64,000 bases of DNA from positions 28,154 through 92,153 of the forward strand of contig NZ_PNFP01000023.1 of the NCBI RefSeq assembly GCF_002940685.1. Direction: 5' to 3'. The notes beneath the pieces are model-generated. The model was not told the DNA's origin and ran no database searches. It was given only the letters and a program-made list of their open reading frames with translations. Origin of the DNA: Ensifer adhaerens. GTDB taxonomy: Bacteria; Pseudomonadota; Alphaproteobacteria; Rhizobiales; Rhizobiaceae. Within the stretch, counting starts at the first letter, position 1. Each line of letters opens with the position of its first letter. Below, piece after piece: positions 26,894 through 36,013 of this stretch. A program made the position numbers and the translations under genes.

Positions 26894-28146
26894 TGCGCCA
26901 TCGCCCGTTTTGCCGCCTCGGCAATGCTTTCGACAGCCTGCTCGACCGTCATTTCGCCCTTGGCTGCACTGTTGATCGCCGTGTTCACGCCGCTTGAAAA
27001 TTGAGGATACCAGGGCGGCGTGCCTTGTGGAAAAAGCGCTCCAGCGGATTTCGATTGCGCAACGAGCACATCTCCGCTTTGGAGCTTGCCTTCGGCGTTG
27101 AGTTCGGACAGAGCAGACGTTCGGGTTGGCAGGAAGCCGTTCGCTAAGTTCTTCTTTTGGTACTCTTTGCTCGTGAACCAGTTCACGAAGGCGATGGCCG
27201 CCTCCTTGTTGGCGGAGACCTTCGGTATTGCGAGCGCCTCCGGAAGGCCAAAGCTGCGGGTCTCGCCGCTTTCGGTCGGCACCAGGATCGCTTGGATCTG
27301 ACCTGCCACCAACGACCGGTTGGGATCATTCATCTGGCTCAGACGGCCGGGTTCACCTGAAATCATGATGCTCGTAAGACCCTGAGCGAACAGGCTCTCG
27401 TTGATCTGGATATCCTTGAGACCGGTGGAGGCTGGATCGACAAGCCCTTGGTTCAGCAACATCAATTCGAATGCAAGCGCCTTGTAGCCGGCGGAGTCCG
27501 GCTTGGTGAAAAGAGGGTTGAAGTCCTTGTCGAACAGTTCTCCACCGAAGGCCTTTGTCAAAAGATACCAACTGGTCGATGCACCTTCAGTCGCCGAGAG
27601 TGGTAAACCGACGGGATATGTCGAAATGCCTTTTGCCTTGATTTGCTTTGCCGCTGCTACGAGTTCGTCCAGGGTCTTGGGCATCTGCGCAATGCCCGCA
27701 TCGGCAAAGTGCTTCTTGTTGACGAGCATGACGCGGAAGTCGTTAGTGTAGGGTATTCCGAGCAGTTTGCCGTCGACCGTGAAGATCTTCGCAACTCCGA
27801 TATCGCGGATCGTTTCTGCATCGATCACGTCGTTGAGCGGCATGTACCATTCGGCGGCGCTGAACTGTCCCGTCCATGACCAGTCGAATTCGGTGACGTC
27901 GGCAGGCGGCGTTTCAGCGACGAGCGCCGTAACTAACCTCGAGCGGATGTCGTCCCACGACAGGGTTTGCAGATCGACATGGATACCGGTTTCGTCTTCA
28001 AACTCCGCGGCGATGTCTGCTCTCTGAGGCGAGGGCATCAGCACGGTAATCGAGGCGCCAGCGAGCGGTTTGGATTCCTGCGCGAGCGCTGGCAAAGCGA
28101 TAGCCAGCGCGCCGGAGGCAAGCAGTGACAAGATAATTCTACGCAT
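26890..28146 (-). CDS. Sugar ABC transporter substrate-binding protein (family 1)
   Basis: 418 residues from the ATG at 28146 (MRRIILSLLASGALAIALPALAQ), which begins a clean signal peptide; the open frame upstream of it is not coding. The mature part has the MalE-type pattern: ITVLMPSPQRADIAAEFE, EWYMPLNDVID, GIPYTNDFRVMLVNK and FVNWFTSKEYQKK near the end. It captures the sugar in the periplasm for the two permeases. There is a 28-base gap after the sugar kinase. Confidence 0.88.
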   Translation of the reverse strand: MRRIILSLLASGALAIALPALAQESKPLAGASITVLMPSPQRADIAAEFEDETGIHVDLQTLSWDDIRSRLVTALVAETPPADVTEFDWSWTGQFSAAEWYMPLNDVIDAETIRDIGVAKIFTVDGKLLGIPYTNDFRVMLVNKKHFADAGIAQMPKTLDELVAAAKQIKAKGISTYPVGLPLSATEGASTSWYLLTKAFGGELFDKDFNPLFTKPDSAGYKALAFELMLLNQGLVDPASTGLKDIQINESLFAQGLTSIMISGEPGRLSQMNDPNRSLVAGQIQAILVPTESGETRSFGLPEALAIPKVSANKEAAIAFVNWFTSKEYQKKNLANGFLPTRTSALSELNAEGKLQSGDVLVAQSKSAGALFPQGTPPWYPQFSSGVNTAINSAAKGEMTVEQAVESIAEAAKRAMAQ

Positions 28147-28174
28147 GTTCCCTTCCTTCGTTGTTATTGAGGCT

Positions 28175-29137
28175 TCACATTCTAGACTGCGCAGTCGCCG
28201 CCATTGCGGATGCGGCGGTATGCCCGAGCCAGCCATCATCCAACGGCCAACCGAGGTTTTGGGCGGCCGCCAGAAGAGCACCGCCGATAGGGGGAAGTTT
28301 CGGCGTTTCCGCTACCTTGCCGAGCCGGCGCTCCAGTGCGTCGAGGAGGCGCGTGCTAGAGAACGTGCCACCCGCATAGGTCCATCCAGTGCCTGCCTCG
28401 CAGTGTTCGGCAATCGCTTTATGGTGCTTTGCAAGTTCCTCCGCGGCGCGCTCGATCAACCCGATCGCTCCCTGGTCGCCGGCCTGTGCCGCGCAATCAA
28501 CGAGCGTCGCCAACGCAGCGATACTCGAACGGGGTTTTTCAAGGCCGCTGACCCAGCCGCCCAAAGCATCCATCGGATCTGCAGGATCGAGTTCGAGATG
28601 TCGGAAGATGATGTCCGCCAGCGCGGTCACCTGTGAGCGCCCATCCAGGCTCTGGCTGACGAGATTGAGGGCCAGACGGCCGATCCAGTAGCTGCTCCCT
28701 TCGTCACCGATAACATCGCCCCATCCGCCCGCGCGGGCAAGGTGCCCGCCGGCATTCCTTGCCCAGGCCATGGATCCGGTTCCAGAAAGGAGGAGAATGC
28801 CTGGCCGACCAGCGAAGGCGCCGAGATGAGCGGCGTCCACATCATTCAGGATGGTTGTCCGCGTAGCGGGAAACGCCTTCACGATCGCCGCTTCCTGAAG
28901 ACGGGACAGATGCGAGACCTCGCCGTAAGCAGGCAGCGCTGCCGCGACTGATGCGAGGTTGCGCTCATGGCGAAACGGTGCGATGTTCCGCTCAAGTTCG
29001 GTCAGCCACTCCGCATTGTCCATCGGATTGACGCCTCCGCCCAAAGCAGTGCGCAAGATCCCGCCGCTCTTGTTAGCAAGAGCGACAAGCACCTTGCTCC
29101 CGCCGCCATCGATTCCGAGGATCAACTCGTCGCTCAT
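28175..29137 (-). CDS. agaK: BadF/BcrA-type amino sugar kinase (AgaK-like)
   Basis: 320 residues from the ATG at 29137, overlapping the stop of the DeoR gene. Phosphate 1 motif LGIDGGGSKVLVALA, an ADTN-like NDVDAAHLGAF, phosphate 2 LLLSGTGSMAWARN and GGWGDVIGDEGSSYWIG mark the acetate/sugar kinase fold of N-acetylglucosamine kinases. In alphaproteobacterial GalNAc loci this family supplies the kinase when uptake is by an ABC transporter instead of a PTS. It phosphorylates galactosamine or GalNAc at C6 by inference. Confidence 0.8.
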   Translation of the reverse strand: MSDELILGIDGGGSKVLVALANKSGGILRTALGGGVNPMDNAEWLTELERNIAPFRHERNLASVAAALPAYGEVSHLSRLQEAAIVKAFPATRTTILNDVDAAHLGAFAGRPGILLLSGTGSMAWARNAGGHLARAGGWGDVIGDEGSSYWIGRLALNLVSQSLDGRSQVTALADIIFRHLELDPADPMDALGGWVSGLEKPRSSIAALATLVDCAAQAGDQGAIGLIERAAEELAKHHKAIAEHCEAGTGWTYAGGTFSSTRLLDALERRLGKVAETPKLPPIGGALLAAAQNLGWPLDDGWLGHTAASAMAATAQSRM

Positions 29138-29928
29138 GCTCTCGCTCCGATCGGCGCGAACGTCGTGTCCACACCGAGCTCCGAAAACTGAGTACGCCAC
29201 TGCGCCGTAATGCCCGTATCGGTGACAAGCTTTGCAACGTTGAGCGGGGCGACCTTGTAAGTTGCCATCATCCCGAACTTTGACGAGTCCGCCAGGAGGT
29301 AGCGGTTGGCCGAGCGGTTAAGCATGCAACGGTTAAGGCTCGCCTCCGCACTGTCCACACTATAGATCGCGCCGTCGGGGCTCACCGCACTCGCCCCCAA
29401 GAAGAGTTGGTCAAGCCAAATAGCTTCCAACATCGCCTCCGCCTGTGGGCCTAGGAGGGAGGCGTTTTCGCTGCGCAACTGTCCGCCCAAAAGGACGACT
29501 TCAAGATCGGGAACGTTCAGGAATTCCTGAGCGACGATCAAGCCATTGGTAAAGATGCGCAATGGCATGGGGTTGAGGCGAATAAGCCGTGCGAGTTGGA
29601 GAACAGTCGTGCCGGCATCCAGGAAAACCGTCGTGCGTGGCGAAAGTAGTTGGTAGGCAGCGTTGGCGATGGCGCGTTTTGCGGAAAGCTGACGTTTCTC
29701 GCGCTCCTGGAAGGCCATTTCCACCGACGAGCCATCCGCGATCCGGGCGCCGCCGTGCACGCGATCGATGACACCATCATGCTCAAGAACCTGCAGGTCG
29801 CGCCGGACCGTGGCGAGGGACGCTCCGACCGCATCCGCGAGGTCCTGGATTGTCGAGAAGCCATTCGCGTAAAGGTGGCTACGGATGGCATCCAGACGAT
29901 CAGACTTTATCCCGCCGTTTTGACTCAT
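29134..29928 (-). CDS. agaR: DeoR-family repressor of the amino sugar operon
   Basis: 264 residues. A DeoR winged helix at about 8-58 (SDRLDAIRSHLYANGFSTIQDLADAVGASLATVRRDL) is followed by the sugar-phosphate sensor (VFLDAGTTVLQLARLI, FTNGLIVAQEFL, VVLLGGQLRSENASLLGP). First gene of the operon with GGGAG before its ATG, so it is likely autoregulated and responds to a phosphorylated intermediate. Confidence 0.85.
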   Translation of the reverse strand: MSQNGGIKSDRLDAIRSHLYANGFSTIQDLADAVGASLATVRRDLQVLEHDGVIDRVHGGARIADGSSVEMAFQEREKRQLSAKRAIANAAYQLLSPRTTVFLDAGTTVLQLARLIRLNPMPLRIFTNGLIVAQEFLNVPDLEVVLLGGQLRSENASLLGPQAEAMLEAIWLDQLFLGASAVSPDGAIYSVDSAEASLNRCMLNRSANRYLLADSSKFGMMATYKVAPLNVAKLVTDTGITAQWRTQFSELGVDTTFAPIGARA

Positions 29929-30045
29929 CGCGCCGCACTCCCTAAAAATTCGTATTGCGTCACATTTGCATCACACAAGATCATAGTCAATCAAGTTTTT
30001 GATCGTTTATGATTTTTGATGAGAAAAGTTCCCAAAAATGAGAAA

Positions 30046-30068
30046 GCGCCTCCCGGTGAGGAAGGCGC
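30046..30068 (-). terminator. Terminator-like hairpin after the GH4 gene
   Basis: Read on the minus strand: GCGCCTTCC, a 5-base loop, and GGGAGGCGC (8 of 9 pairs), followed by TTTCTCATTTTT. It lies 28 bases past the stop of the GH4 gene and separates it from the aga-like operon. Confidence 0.7.
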
Positions 30069-30096
30069 CTGTGCCGAAAGTGTCCGAAGGGTTTGC

Positions 30097-31413
30097 TCAG
30101 CGATACTGCGGCAGGAGATTTCCATGCCGTTCGATCAGCTCGTCGACTAGGCTCCAGATCTGATCGGGAGAGAGTTCGGCCGACGTGTGCGGATCGAGGA
30201 GAGCAGCCTGATAGATACGGTCGCGGTTTTTGGTGAGCGCGGCTTCCACCGTGAGTTCCTGCACCGATACGCTCAGCTTCATCACCGCGGCCAGTTGCGT
30301 GGGTACCCGTCCGATCCGGATCGGCTGGATTCCATTCCGGTCGACATGGCACGGCACTTCAACAATGCATTCAGGAGGGAGGTTTTCGATCAGCCCATTG
30401 TTCGGAACGTTGCCGTATATGAGCGCAGGCTTGCCGGTCGTCGCTGCATGGATGATGCCGGCGGCATATTCATTGCTCCGGCAGACCTCGATGGGGCTGT
30501 CTCCCTCGAGATCCTTGCGAAGGGCGTGCCAATCGGCGATCTGCACCTCGCATCTGCGGATGTATTCATCAAGGGGAATGTTCAGTTTGCCAATGAGCTC
30601 GGGCTGGCGTTCCTTGATGTACCATGACGTGTATTCCGAGAAATGCTCACTGGATTCGGTCACAAAATGGCCAAGTCTCATCAGGGCGTCGAAACGGACT
30701 CGATCGTCTGAAGGTACGCGCCCTTCTTCGGCGAGCGCCTTCAGGCAAGGATAGAGGTCCTCGCGTTTGCCATCGGAATGCAGCTTCTCGTATTTTAGGA
30801 AGAAGGCGACGTGGTTGATGCCCGCTGATAGGTAGTTGATATTGGCGATGTTCTCACCTAGGCATGTCGCCAGATGGGAGGCCGTATGCTGTACACTGTG
30901 GCACAGGCCCACCGTTCGGATGCCGGGCGTCAGTTCCTTGATGGCCCAGCAATTAATGGCCATCGGGTTGACGTATTGCATTAGCAGAGCATCGGGACAA
31001 ACCTGCTCCATATCCCGGCAAATCGCCTCAAGCACCGGGATGGTCCGAAGTCCTCGGAAAATGCCGCCAATCCCGAGAGTGTCGGCGATGGTTTGCCTGA
31101 GGCCGTATTTTTTGGGTATTTCGAAATCGGTCACCGTGGCCGGCTTGTAACCGCCGACCTGCATCATCAAAATCACGAAATCCGCGCCCCGCAAGGCATC
31201 GCGCCGATCTAGCGTCGCTTCAATTCTCACCGTTTCGAGATTGAGGGCCTCGCAAATGCGCCGCGCCACGATTTCGGACGTCCTGAGGCGTTCTGCATCA
31301 ATATCGAAGAGGCTGATGACGTAGTCGTGGTCGGATGAGGTGGATAGAACATCCCCTAGGATGTTCTGCGCAAAGACGGTGCTCCCCGCACCGACGAGGC
31401 AAATCTTAGGCAT
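30097..31413 (-). CDS. melA: Glycoside hydrolase family 4, alpha-galactosidase type
   Basis: 438 residues. GH4 enzymes use NAD+ and Mn2+ and a redox mechanism in the cytoplasm. Seen: the dinucleotide fold start KICLVGAGSTVFAQNILGD, GADFVILMMQVGGY, the metal-binding cysteine/histidine region VGLCHSVQHTA, and NYLSAGINHVAFFLKYE. The CHSVQ motif fits alpha-galactosidases and galacturonidases better than the maltose-6-phosphate type. AGGAG precedes the ATG. Divergent AraC regulator 100 bases away. Confidence 0.85.
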   Translation of the reverse strand: MPKICLVGAGSTVFAQNILGDVLSTSSDHDYVISLFDIDAERLRTSEIVARRICEALNLETVRIEATLDRRDALRGADFVILMMQVGGYKPATVTDFEIPKKYGLRQTIADTLGIGGIFRGLRTIPVLEAICRDMEQVCPDALLMQYVNPMAINCWAIKELTPGIRTVGLCHSVQHTASHLATCLGENIANINYLSAGINHVAFFLKYEKLHSDGKREDLYPCLKALAEEGRVPSDDRVRFDALMRLGHFVTESSEHFSEYTSWYIKERQPELIGKLNIPLDEYIRRCEVQIADWHALRKDLEGDSPIEVCRSNEYAAGIIHAATTGKPALIYGNVPNNGLIENLPPECIVEVPCHVDRNGIQPIRIGRVPTQLAAVMKLSVSVQELTVEAALTKNRDRIYQAALLDPHTSAELSPDQIWSLVDELIERHGNLLPQYR

Positions 31414-31514
31414 TTCGATCTCCTGATGATCAACGTCGCCATTCGTATGCCTATTTTATAACGGAATTTCTTCCTGCTATTGATATACTTATTCCCGAAT
31501 CAAAGCGAGCAGGC

Positions 31515-32366
31515 ATGCGAGAAGCTTCCCCCAAGGCGGGCGAGTGGGGCGAGTCGCCCCGCTCCTTCCTGATCGAGCGCCACGTCGCTGATGCGATGCG
31601 GGCCACCCATTGGCACGATCACATTGAAATCAATCTGCTGCTCAACGGCAGCATGACCTATCTTTTCAATGGGCGACATGCGCACGTAGAGGCGGGTCGC
31701 ACTGCTCTCTTCTGGGCTGCGATCCCTCATCAGTCGATCTTCGTAACACCAGAAGCACACCTGATCTGCATTTATCTTCCCCTTGCCGATTTTCTGGCTC
31801 TCCCGATTGATAAGACGTCGCGTCAGGCGATCATGCAGGGCGCATTCGTAGTGCAACAAACGCGAAAGGACATGATGTCACTTCTTGCCGCGCAGTGGAG
31901 CGAGGAATGGGTATCCGGGAGTAATTTGCGGCGCCAATTGGTTTTTGATGAAGTGAAATTGGCCGTCCGTCGACTCATCCTCGATCAGTCAGACAATCAG
32001 GGCTCAGCCAAGCAATCCGGACCGCCGGCGAACCCCGCTATCCGGCATGCGCAAGTACTGACGGAGCTGATCAATGCACATTTCGCTGAAGTTTTGACGC
32101 TGACGTCGCTCTCAAAGCTCGCGAACGTCCACCCGACCACGGCAAACCGAGCTTTTCGAGATGTATTGGGAATTACCGCAATGGAGTATCTGACCCGATA
32201 TCGGCTCGCGCGTGCCATGCAAAGACTTGCAGAAACAGATGATCCAATCGTGGAAATTGCCCACGAGAGCGGTTTTGGATCGAACACACGTTTTTACGAT
32301 GTATTTAAGCAGCGTACTGGTACGACGCCACGGCAGTTCCGGCTTGGTACCCGGTCCTCGGATTAG
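31515..32366 (+). CDS. AraC-family regulator, MelR-like
   Basis: 283 residues. The N-terminal cupin sensor contains THWHDHIEINLLLNGSMTYLF and HVEAGRTALFWAAIPHQ, as in MelR. The C-terminal double helix-turn-helix is at about 185-278 (LTSLSKLANVHPTTANRAF, then IVEIAHESGFGSNTRFYDVFKQRTGTTPRQFR). It faces the GH4 gene and is the obvious candidate activator for it, responding to an alpha-galactoside. Confidence 0.85.
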   Translation: MREASPKAGEWGESPRSFLIERHVADAMRATHWHDHIEINLLLNGSMTYLFNGRHAHVEAGRTALFWAAIPHQSIFVTPEAHLICIYLPLADFLALPIDKTSRQAIMQGAFVVQQTRKDMMSLLAAQWSEEWVSGSNLRRQLVFDEVKLAVRRLILDQSDNQGSAKQSGPPANPAIRHAQVLTELINAHFAEVLTLTSLSKLANVHPTTANRAFRDVLGITAMEYLTRYRLARAMQRLAETDDPIVEIAHESGFGSNTRFYDVFKQRTGTTPRQFRLGTRSSD

Positions 32367-32498
32367 TCTCGTCTTGGAAACCACTTCGCAGCTTTACTCT
32401 TCACCTGTGAGCGGATCGCATAGGCGAGAGTGCTGACGCATATCCCGCCGTATATGACGCCTCGTCGGAGACACGGAATACACGGCCTTGGCCACATC

Positions 32499-32678
32499 CT
32501 ACGTCGTGCCCAGCCGGCGAAGCGACACCGTGGTGCACCAAACATCTGAAGTCTCGTGCCGGACACGTCGCAGTAGCGCCGGCTCGAGAAAGATGCAGCT
32601 CTCATCGTCAATGTGGGTGATGCGTTCGGCGATGAAGCCAACCGGTACCAAATCAGAGGGGCGAAACTTGGTGCTCAT
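32499..32678 (-). pseudogene. ISL3-family transposase, N-terminal remnant
   Basis: The minus strand reads MSTKFRPSDLVPVGFIAERI, then THIDDESCIFLEPAL, the opening of ISL3 transposases (PVGF...THVDDE). It stops after about 60 residues. The region 32367-32810 otherwise holds no gene. Confidence 0.55.
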
Positions 32679-32810
32679 CAAGCTGATTCCTTTGTGGAAA
32701 CCCACAAAGCAGCATCGTTACAACTGCATCAAAACTGAGTCAGAGCCAAATTTGCATGCCGAAACACAAGCAGACGAATGCCAACCGACCGCCCCGCTTT
32801 GGCCCTGCGC

Positions 32811-33746
32811 CTAAACCCGCTGGCATCGAACGTATTCCGATATTTGGGGTATCGCGGCGTGATCGACGAAGCTTAATCGCATGCGGCCCGAAATGCTGCC
32901 TCCAGGTGCAACGCATTGCACCCCGTGTCCGGACACGCCGAGAGCCATCTTGTTGAATCCGTCGTCCACATTGCTCACGGGCTCGACGCAAAAATAGCCC
33001 TCGTTCTCGGGCGCAAAGACCACAATCTTGTCGAGAGTTTCGTCTGCTTCAAGGACAAGGCTGTAGCCGCGACTTGGCCAAGTCAAGATTGCGTGGCGGC
33101 TCCACCCCGAAAAGCAATGGTCGAGAACGATACCTTCAAGCTTGCGACCAGCCGTGAAGTCCAATTCTGCCGGCGTGGGTTGGGGATCGATCGATCCTCC
33201 CGAATCCGGTTGCGACCACACTAACGGGTTTAGGGTCTTGACAGTTGTATCATTGTCTTTTGGGAAAAACGGATGAAAACCGATGCCGACCGGCATCGGC
33301 TCTTGCCCGGCATTTGTCACCGCCAACTCTACCTCGAGCTCATTTGGCGACAACCGAAGTCTTTGGTGGACACTGTATCTGAAGGGATACCCGGTGACGC
33401 CGGTATGTTCTAGCGCAAGCTCTAGAGTGGCCTGCCCCTGGCAGCTTGTCTGCCAAGGTGAAACCCACCCGTCACCGTGGATAGGTACCGTTTGGCGATG
33501 ATGGGTTCGCGGGAGCCGATAGTTCTTGCCAAGGAAGCTGAAACGCCCACCGACCACGGGACCCGAATAGGGTACGAGCGGAAAGCACCCCATGACAAGC
33601 GCCTCTCTCGCATCCACGACCTTGGGCTCTACTGGACGCAGCAAGTCGCAGAATCGGCCGCCGTGCCGGACTTGCCATGAGCGGATCGACCCACATTCGG
33701 GCTCGATGAGCAGCGAGCTTGTTTCCGTCCGTAAGTATTGCGTCAT
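32811..33746 (-). CDS. Aldose 1-epimerase (galactose mutarotase family)
   Basis: 311 residues from the ATG at 33746. Family motifs: VMGCFPLVPYSGPVVGGRF, HGDGWVSPW, GIGFHPFFP with the catalytic histidine region, and FAPENEGYFCVEPVSNVDDGFN with the catalytic glutamate late in the chain. It interconverts alpha and beta anomers and would feed the sugar released by the GH4 enzyme to the dehydrogenase at 36014. No strong ribosome site was seen. Confidence 0.82.
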   Translation of the reverse strand: MTQYLRTETSSLLIEPECGSIRSWQVRHGGRFCDLLRPVEPKVVDAREALVMGCFPLVPYSGPVVGGRFSFLGKNYRLPRTHHRQTVPIHGDGWVSPWQTSCQGQATLELALEHTGVTGYPFRYSVHQRLRLSPNELEVELAVTNAGQEPMPVGIGFHPFFPKDNDTTVKTLNPLVWSQPDSGGSIDPQPTPAELDFTAGRKLEGIVLDHCFSGWSRHAILTWPSRGYSLVLEADETLDKIVVFAPENEGYFCVEPVSNVDDGFNKMALGVSGHGVQCVAPGGSISGRMRLSFVDHAAIPQISEYVRCQRV

Positions 33747-33890
33747 CGCTGGTGTCCATGTTGCCGGTGGGTATTGCTTTTCAGCCGAGCAGATCGGGTA
33801 GCATCCCCGTTGATTTGATTTGGAGAACAAGGATCAAAGATTTTCGTTGCGCCACGTTCAGTTTGACGGCCTCGGCCTACCCCCGACAGG

Positions 33891-34814
33891 CTACGGTGTA
33901 GCGCCAACAGCGTTCACCGGGCAGACATAGACCGAGGTGGTCGCCGTGATCATGAGAATGTTCCGACCGGCACCGCCAAAGGTCAGATTGGCGGCGCGCT
34001 CAGGCAAACCTATACGGCCAATCAATGTCCCATCGGGAAGATAGCAGCGGACCCCTTCGTCCGCGCCCATCCAAAGTCGACCTTCGGAGTCGACGCGAAG
34101 GCCATCGAAATGTCCGCCAGATTCGGCAAGCACCGCACCACCCGAGAGTGTCCAATCGAGCCCCATTGAGAAGCAGCGCACATGATCGGGTCCACCCGGT
34201 CGTTCCGTGCCCCCGGTGTCGACGATATAAAGCAGGGTTTCATCCGGCGAGAAGGCAAGCCCGTTCGGCATCACGAAGTCCGTCGTCATCTGGTGGACCG
34301 CACTATTCGCAGGATCGAACCGGTAGACGTGGCAGCCGTTTACATTCAGCTCCGCACCAGGGCCGCTGACACGACCGTAGGTCGGATCGGTGAACCAGAT
34401 CGCGCCGTCCGAAGCCACCACGACATCGTTCGGAGAATTGAAGCGACGGCCACCGATCCGGTCGACGAGCGGGGTGATCGTACCGTCCGGCTCGGTCCGC
34501 ACGATGCGGTGCGGGATCTGCTCGCAGGTAATCAAATGCCCTTGTCGATCGACCGTATTGCCGTTTGGACTGTTGCCTAACCGTCGGAAGATCGAGACCT
34601 GCCCCGTCGCCTCTTCCCAGGCCAGTATCCGATCCCCTGGAATATCCGACCAGACGAGAAGACCGCGCGAGGCAAGCCACGCTGGTCCTTCCGTCCACTG
34701 GCCGCCCGTCCATATCCGCTCGACACGAGCACCTGTGACGATGCAGGAAGCAAAGCGCGGATCGATGATGTCGAACACGGGCCCTTCGAGCGGGCCAAGG
34801 GCCATCTCTACCAA
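33891..34814 (-). CDS. SMP-30/gluconolactonase-family lactonase
   Basis: 307 residues from TTG 34814, or 304 from ATG 34805, which avoids overlap with the upstream gene. Beta-propeller signatures: EGPAWLASRGLLVWSDIPG with a metal glutamate, FNSPNDVVVASDGAIWFTDP with the metal asparagine, PNGLAFSPDETLLYIVDT, and HFDGLRVDSEGRLW. It hydrolyses sugar lactones to the free acid. Position between dehydrogenase/dehydratase and epimerase suggests galactonolactone. Confidence 0.85.
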   Translation of the reverse strand: MVEMALGPLEGPVFDIIDPRFASCIVTGARVERIWTGGQWTEGPAWLASRGLLVWSDIPGDRILAWEEATGQVSIFRRLGNSPNGNTVDRQGHLITCEQIPHRIVRTEPDGTITPLVDRIGGRRFNSPNDVVVASDGAIWFTDPTYGRVSGPGAELNVNGCHVYRFDPANSAVHQMTTDFVMPNGLAFSPDETLLYIVDTGGTERPGGPDHVRCFSMGLDWTLSGGAVLAESGGHFDGLRVDSEGRLWMGADEGVRCYLPDGTLIGRIGLPERAANLTFGGAGRNILMITATTSVYVCPVNAVGATP

Positions 34815-35959
34815 TTCGTCACCGATCCGTCGTTGCGCTTCAAATGTGGCGGCTCCCAGAACTTGAAACTCTCCCTTTCGATCAACTCCTCGTTCACCAC
34901 AACACCGAGACCAGGCGCATCAGTGACCGGATAATGGGCCCTCTCAATCCGGGGCTGGACCGGGAATATCTCGTCATTGTCGAAACCGAGTTGCTCGACA
35001 GTTGAGCTTCGGGTCTCCAGCCAAGCGAAGTTCGGAACGGCCGCGGCGAAATGCACTGTTGCCGCGGTGCAGATGGGACCGAGCGGGTTATGCGGCATCA
35101 TATCGACATAATGTGCCTCACTCCAACCGGCGACCTTCATCGCTTCGGTTAACCCACCCACATTGCAGATATCGATGCGGTTAAATTGATGGATATCGCG
35201 CTCTATGTAGGGCAGGAACTGCCATTTGCTGGAGAATTCCTCGCCAATTGCAAATGGAATATCGGTGAGCTTACGCAAGGTTTCATAGGCCGCTGGCGAT
35301 TCGTCGCGGATGGGTTCTTCAAGGAAATCGAGCGTACCCGACGGCATCTTTTGGCAGAAGCTTGCCGCCTCCGCTACCGAAAGACGATGGTGAAAATCGA
35401 TGCCGAGCACGACATTGTCTCCAAGCACCTCGCGGGCCTTGACGCACCATTTGGCGGTCGTCGCAATGTGCTCACGTGGCTCGTAGACCGTGCTTCCCTC
35501 GTGGTCCGACGGCGACAGACGCACCGCTGTCCAGCCAGCTTCGATCAAATCCTTCGCCTGTTCGATCATCTCTTCGCTCGGCGGGGCTGAAGTAGTGGCA
35601 AAAGTCGGAATCCTTTCGCGCTGCTTGCCGCCCAGCAGTTGGTAGACCGGCACACCGAGTGCCTTGCCTTTGATATCGTGTAGAGCAATGTCGATCGCCG
35701 AGATTGCCGCCTGCAGGACGCGCCCACCCTCGAAGTACTGGCTGCGGTACATCTCCTGCCAAATTGCACCGACCAGGAAGGGATCGCGCCCGATCAGGAA
35801 CTCGCGGTAATGCTCGATAGCGCCAACAACGGCCTTCTCGCGGCCCGAGAGACCGCTTTCGCCCCATCCAAAGATGCCTTCGTCGGTCTCTACTTTGACG
35901 ATGAGCTGATTGCGGACCCCGACCCAGACGGGGTAAGGGCGAATGGCAGTGATCTTCAT
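34808..35959 (-). CDS. Enolase-superfamily sugar-acid dehydratase (galactonate dehydratase-like)
   Basis: 383 residues, the family's normal length. N-terminal capping domain (MKITAIRPYPVWVGVRNQLIVKVETDEGIFGWGE) then a barrel with metal ligands in VLGIDFHHRLS, FLEEPI and AIGEEF, and the catalytic histidine in DMMPHNPLGPI. It resembles D-galactonate dehydratase (DgoD), giving 2-keto-3-deoxygalactonate, but related acids are possible. AGAGGGA precedes the ATG. Confidence 0.82.
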   Translation of the reverse strand: MKITAIRPYPVWVGVRNQLIVKVETDEGIFGWGESGLSGREKAVVGAIEHYREFLIGRDPFLVGAIWQEMYRSQYFEGGRVLQAAISAIDIALHDIKGKALGVPVYQLLGGKQRERIPTFATTSAPPSEEMIEQAKDLIEAGWTAVRLSPSDHEGSTVYEPREHIATTAKWCVKAREVLGDNVVLGIDFHHRLSVAEAASFCQKMPSGTLDFLEEPIRDESPAAYETLRKLTDIPFAIGEEFSSKWQFLPYIERDIHQFNRIDICNVGGLTEAMKVAGWSEAHYVDMMPHNPLGPICTAATVHFAAAVPNFAWLETRSSTVEQLGFDNDEIFPVQPRIERAHYPVTDAPGLGVVVNEELIERESFKFWEPPHLKRNDGSVTNW

Positions 35960-36013
35960 GCGTTTTGATCCCTCTTTGTAGGACGATATGCCTTCGGGCC
36001 GATACCCGATTGG

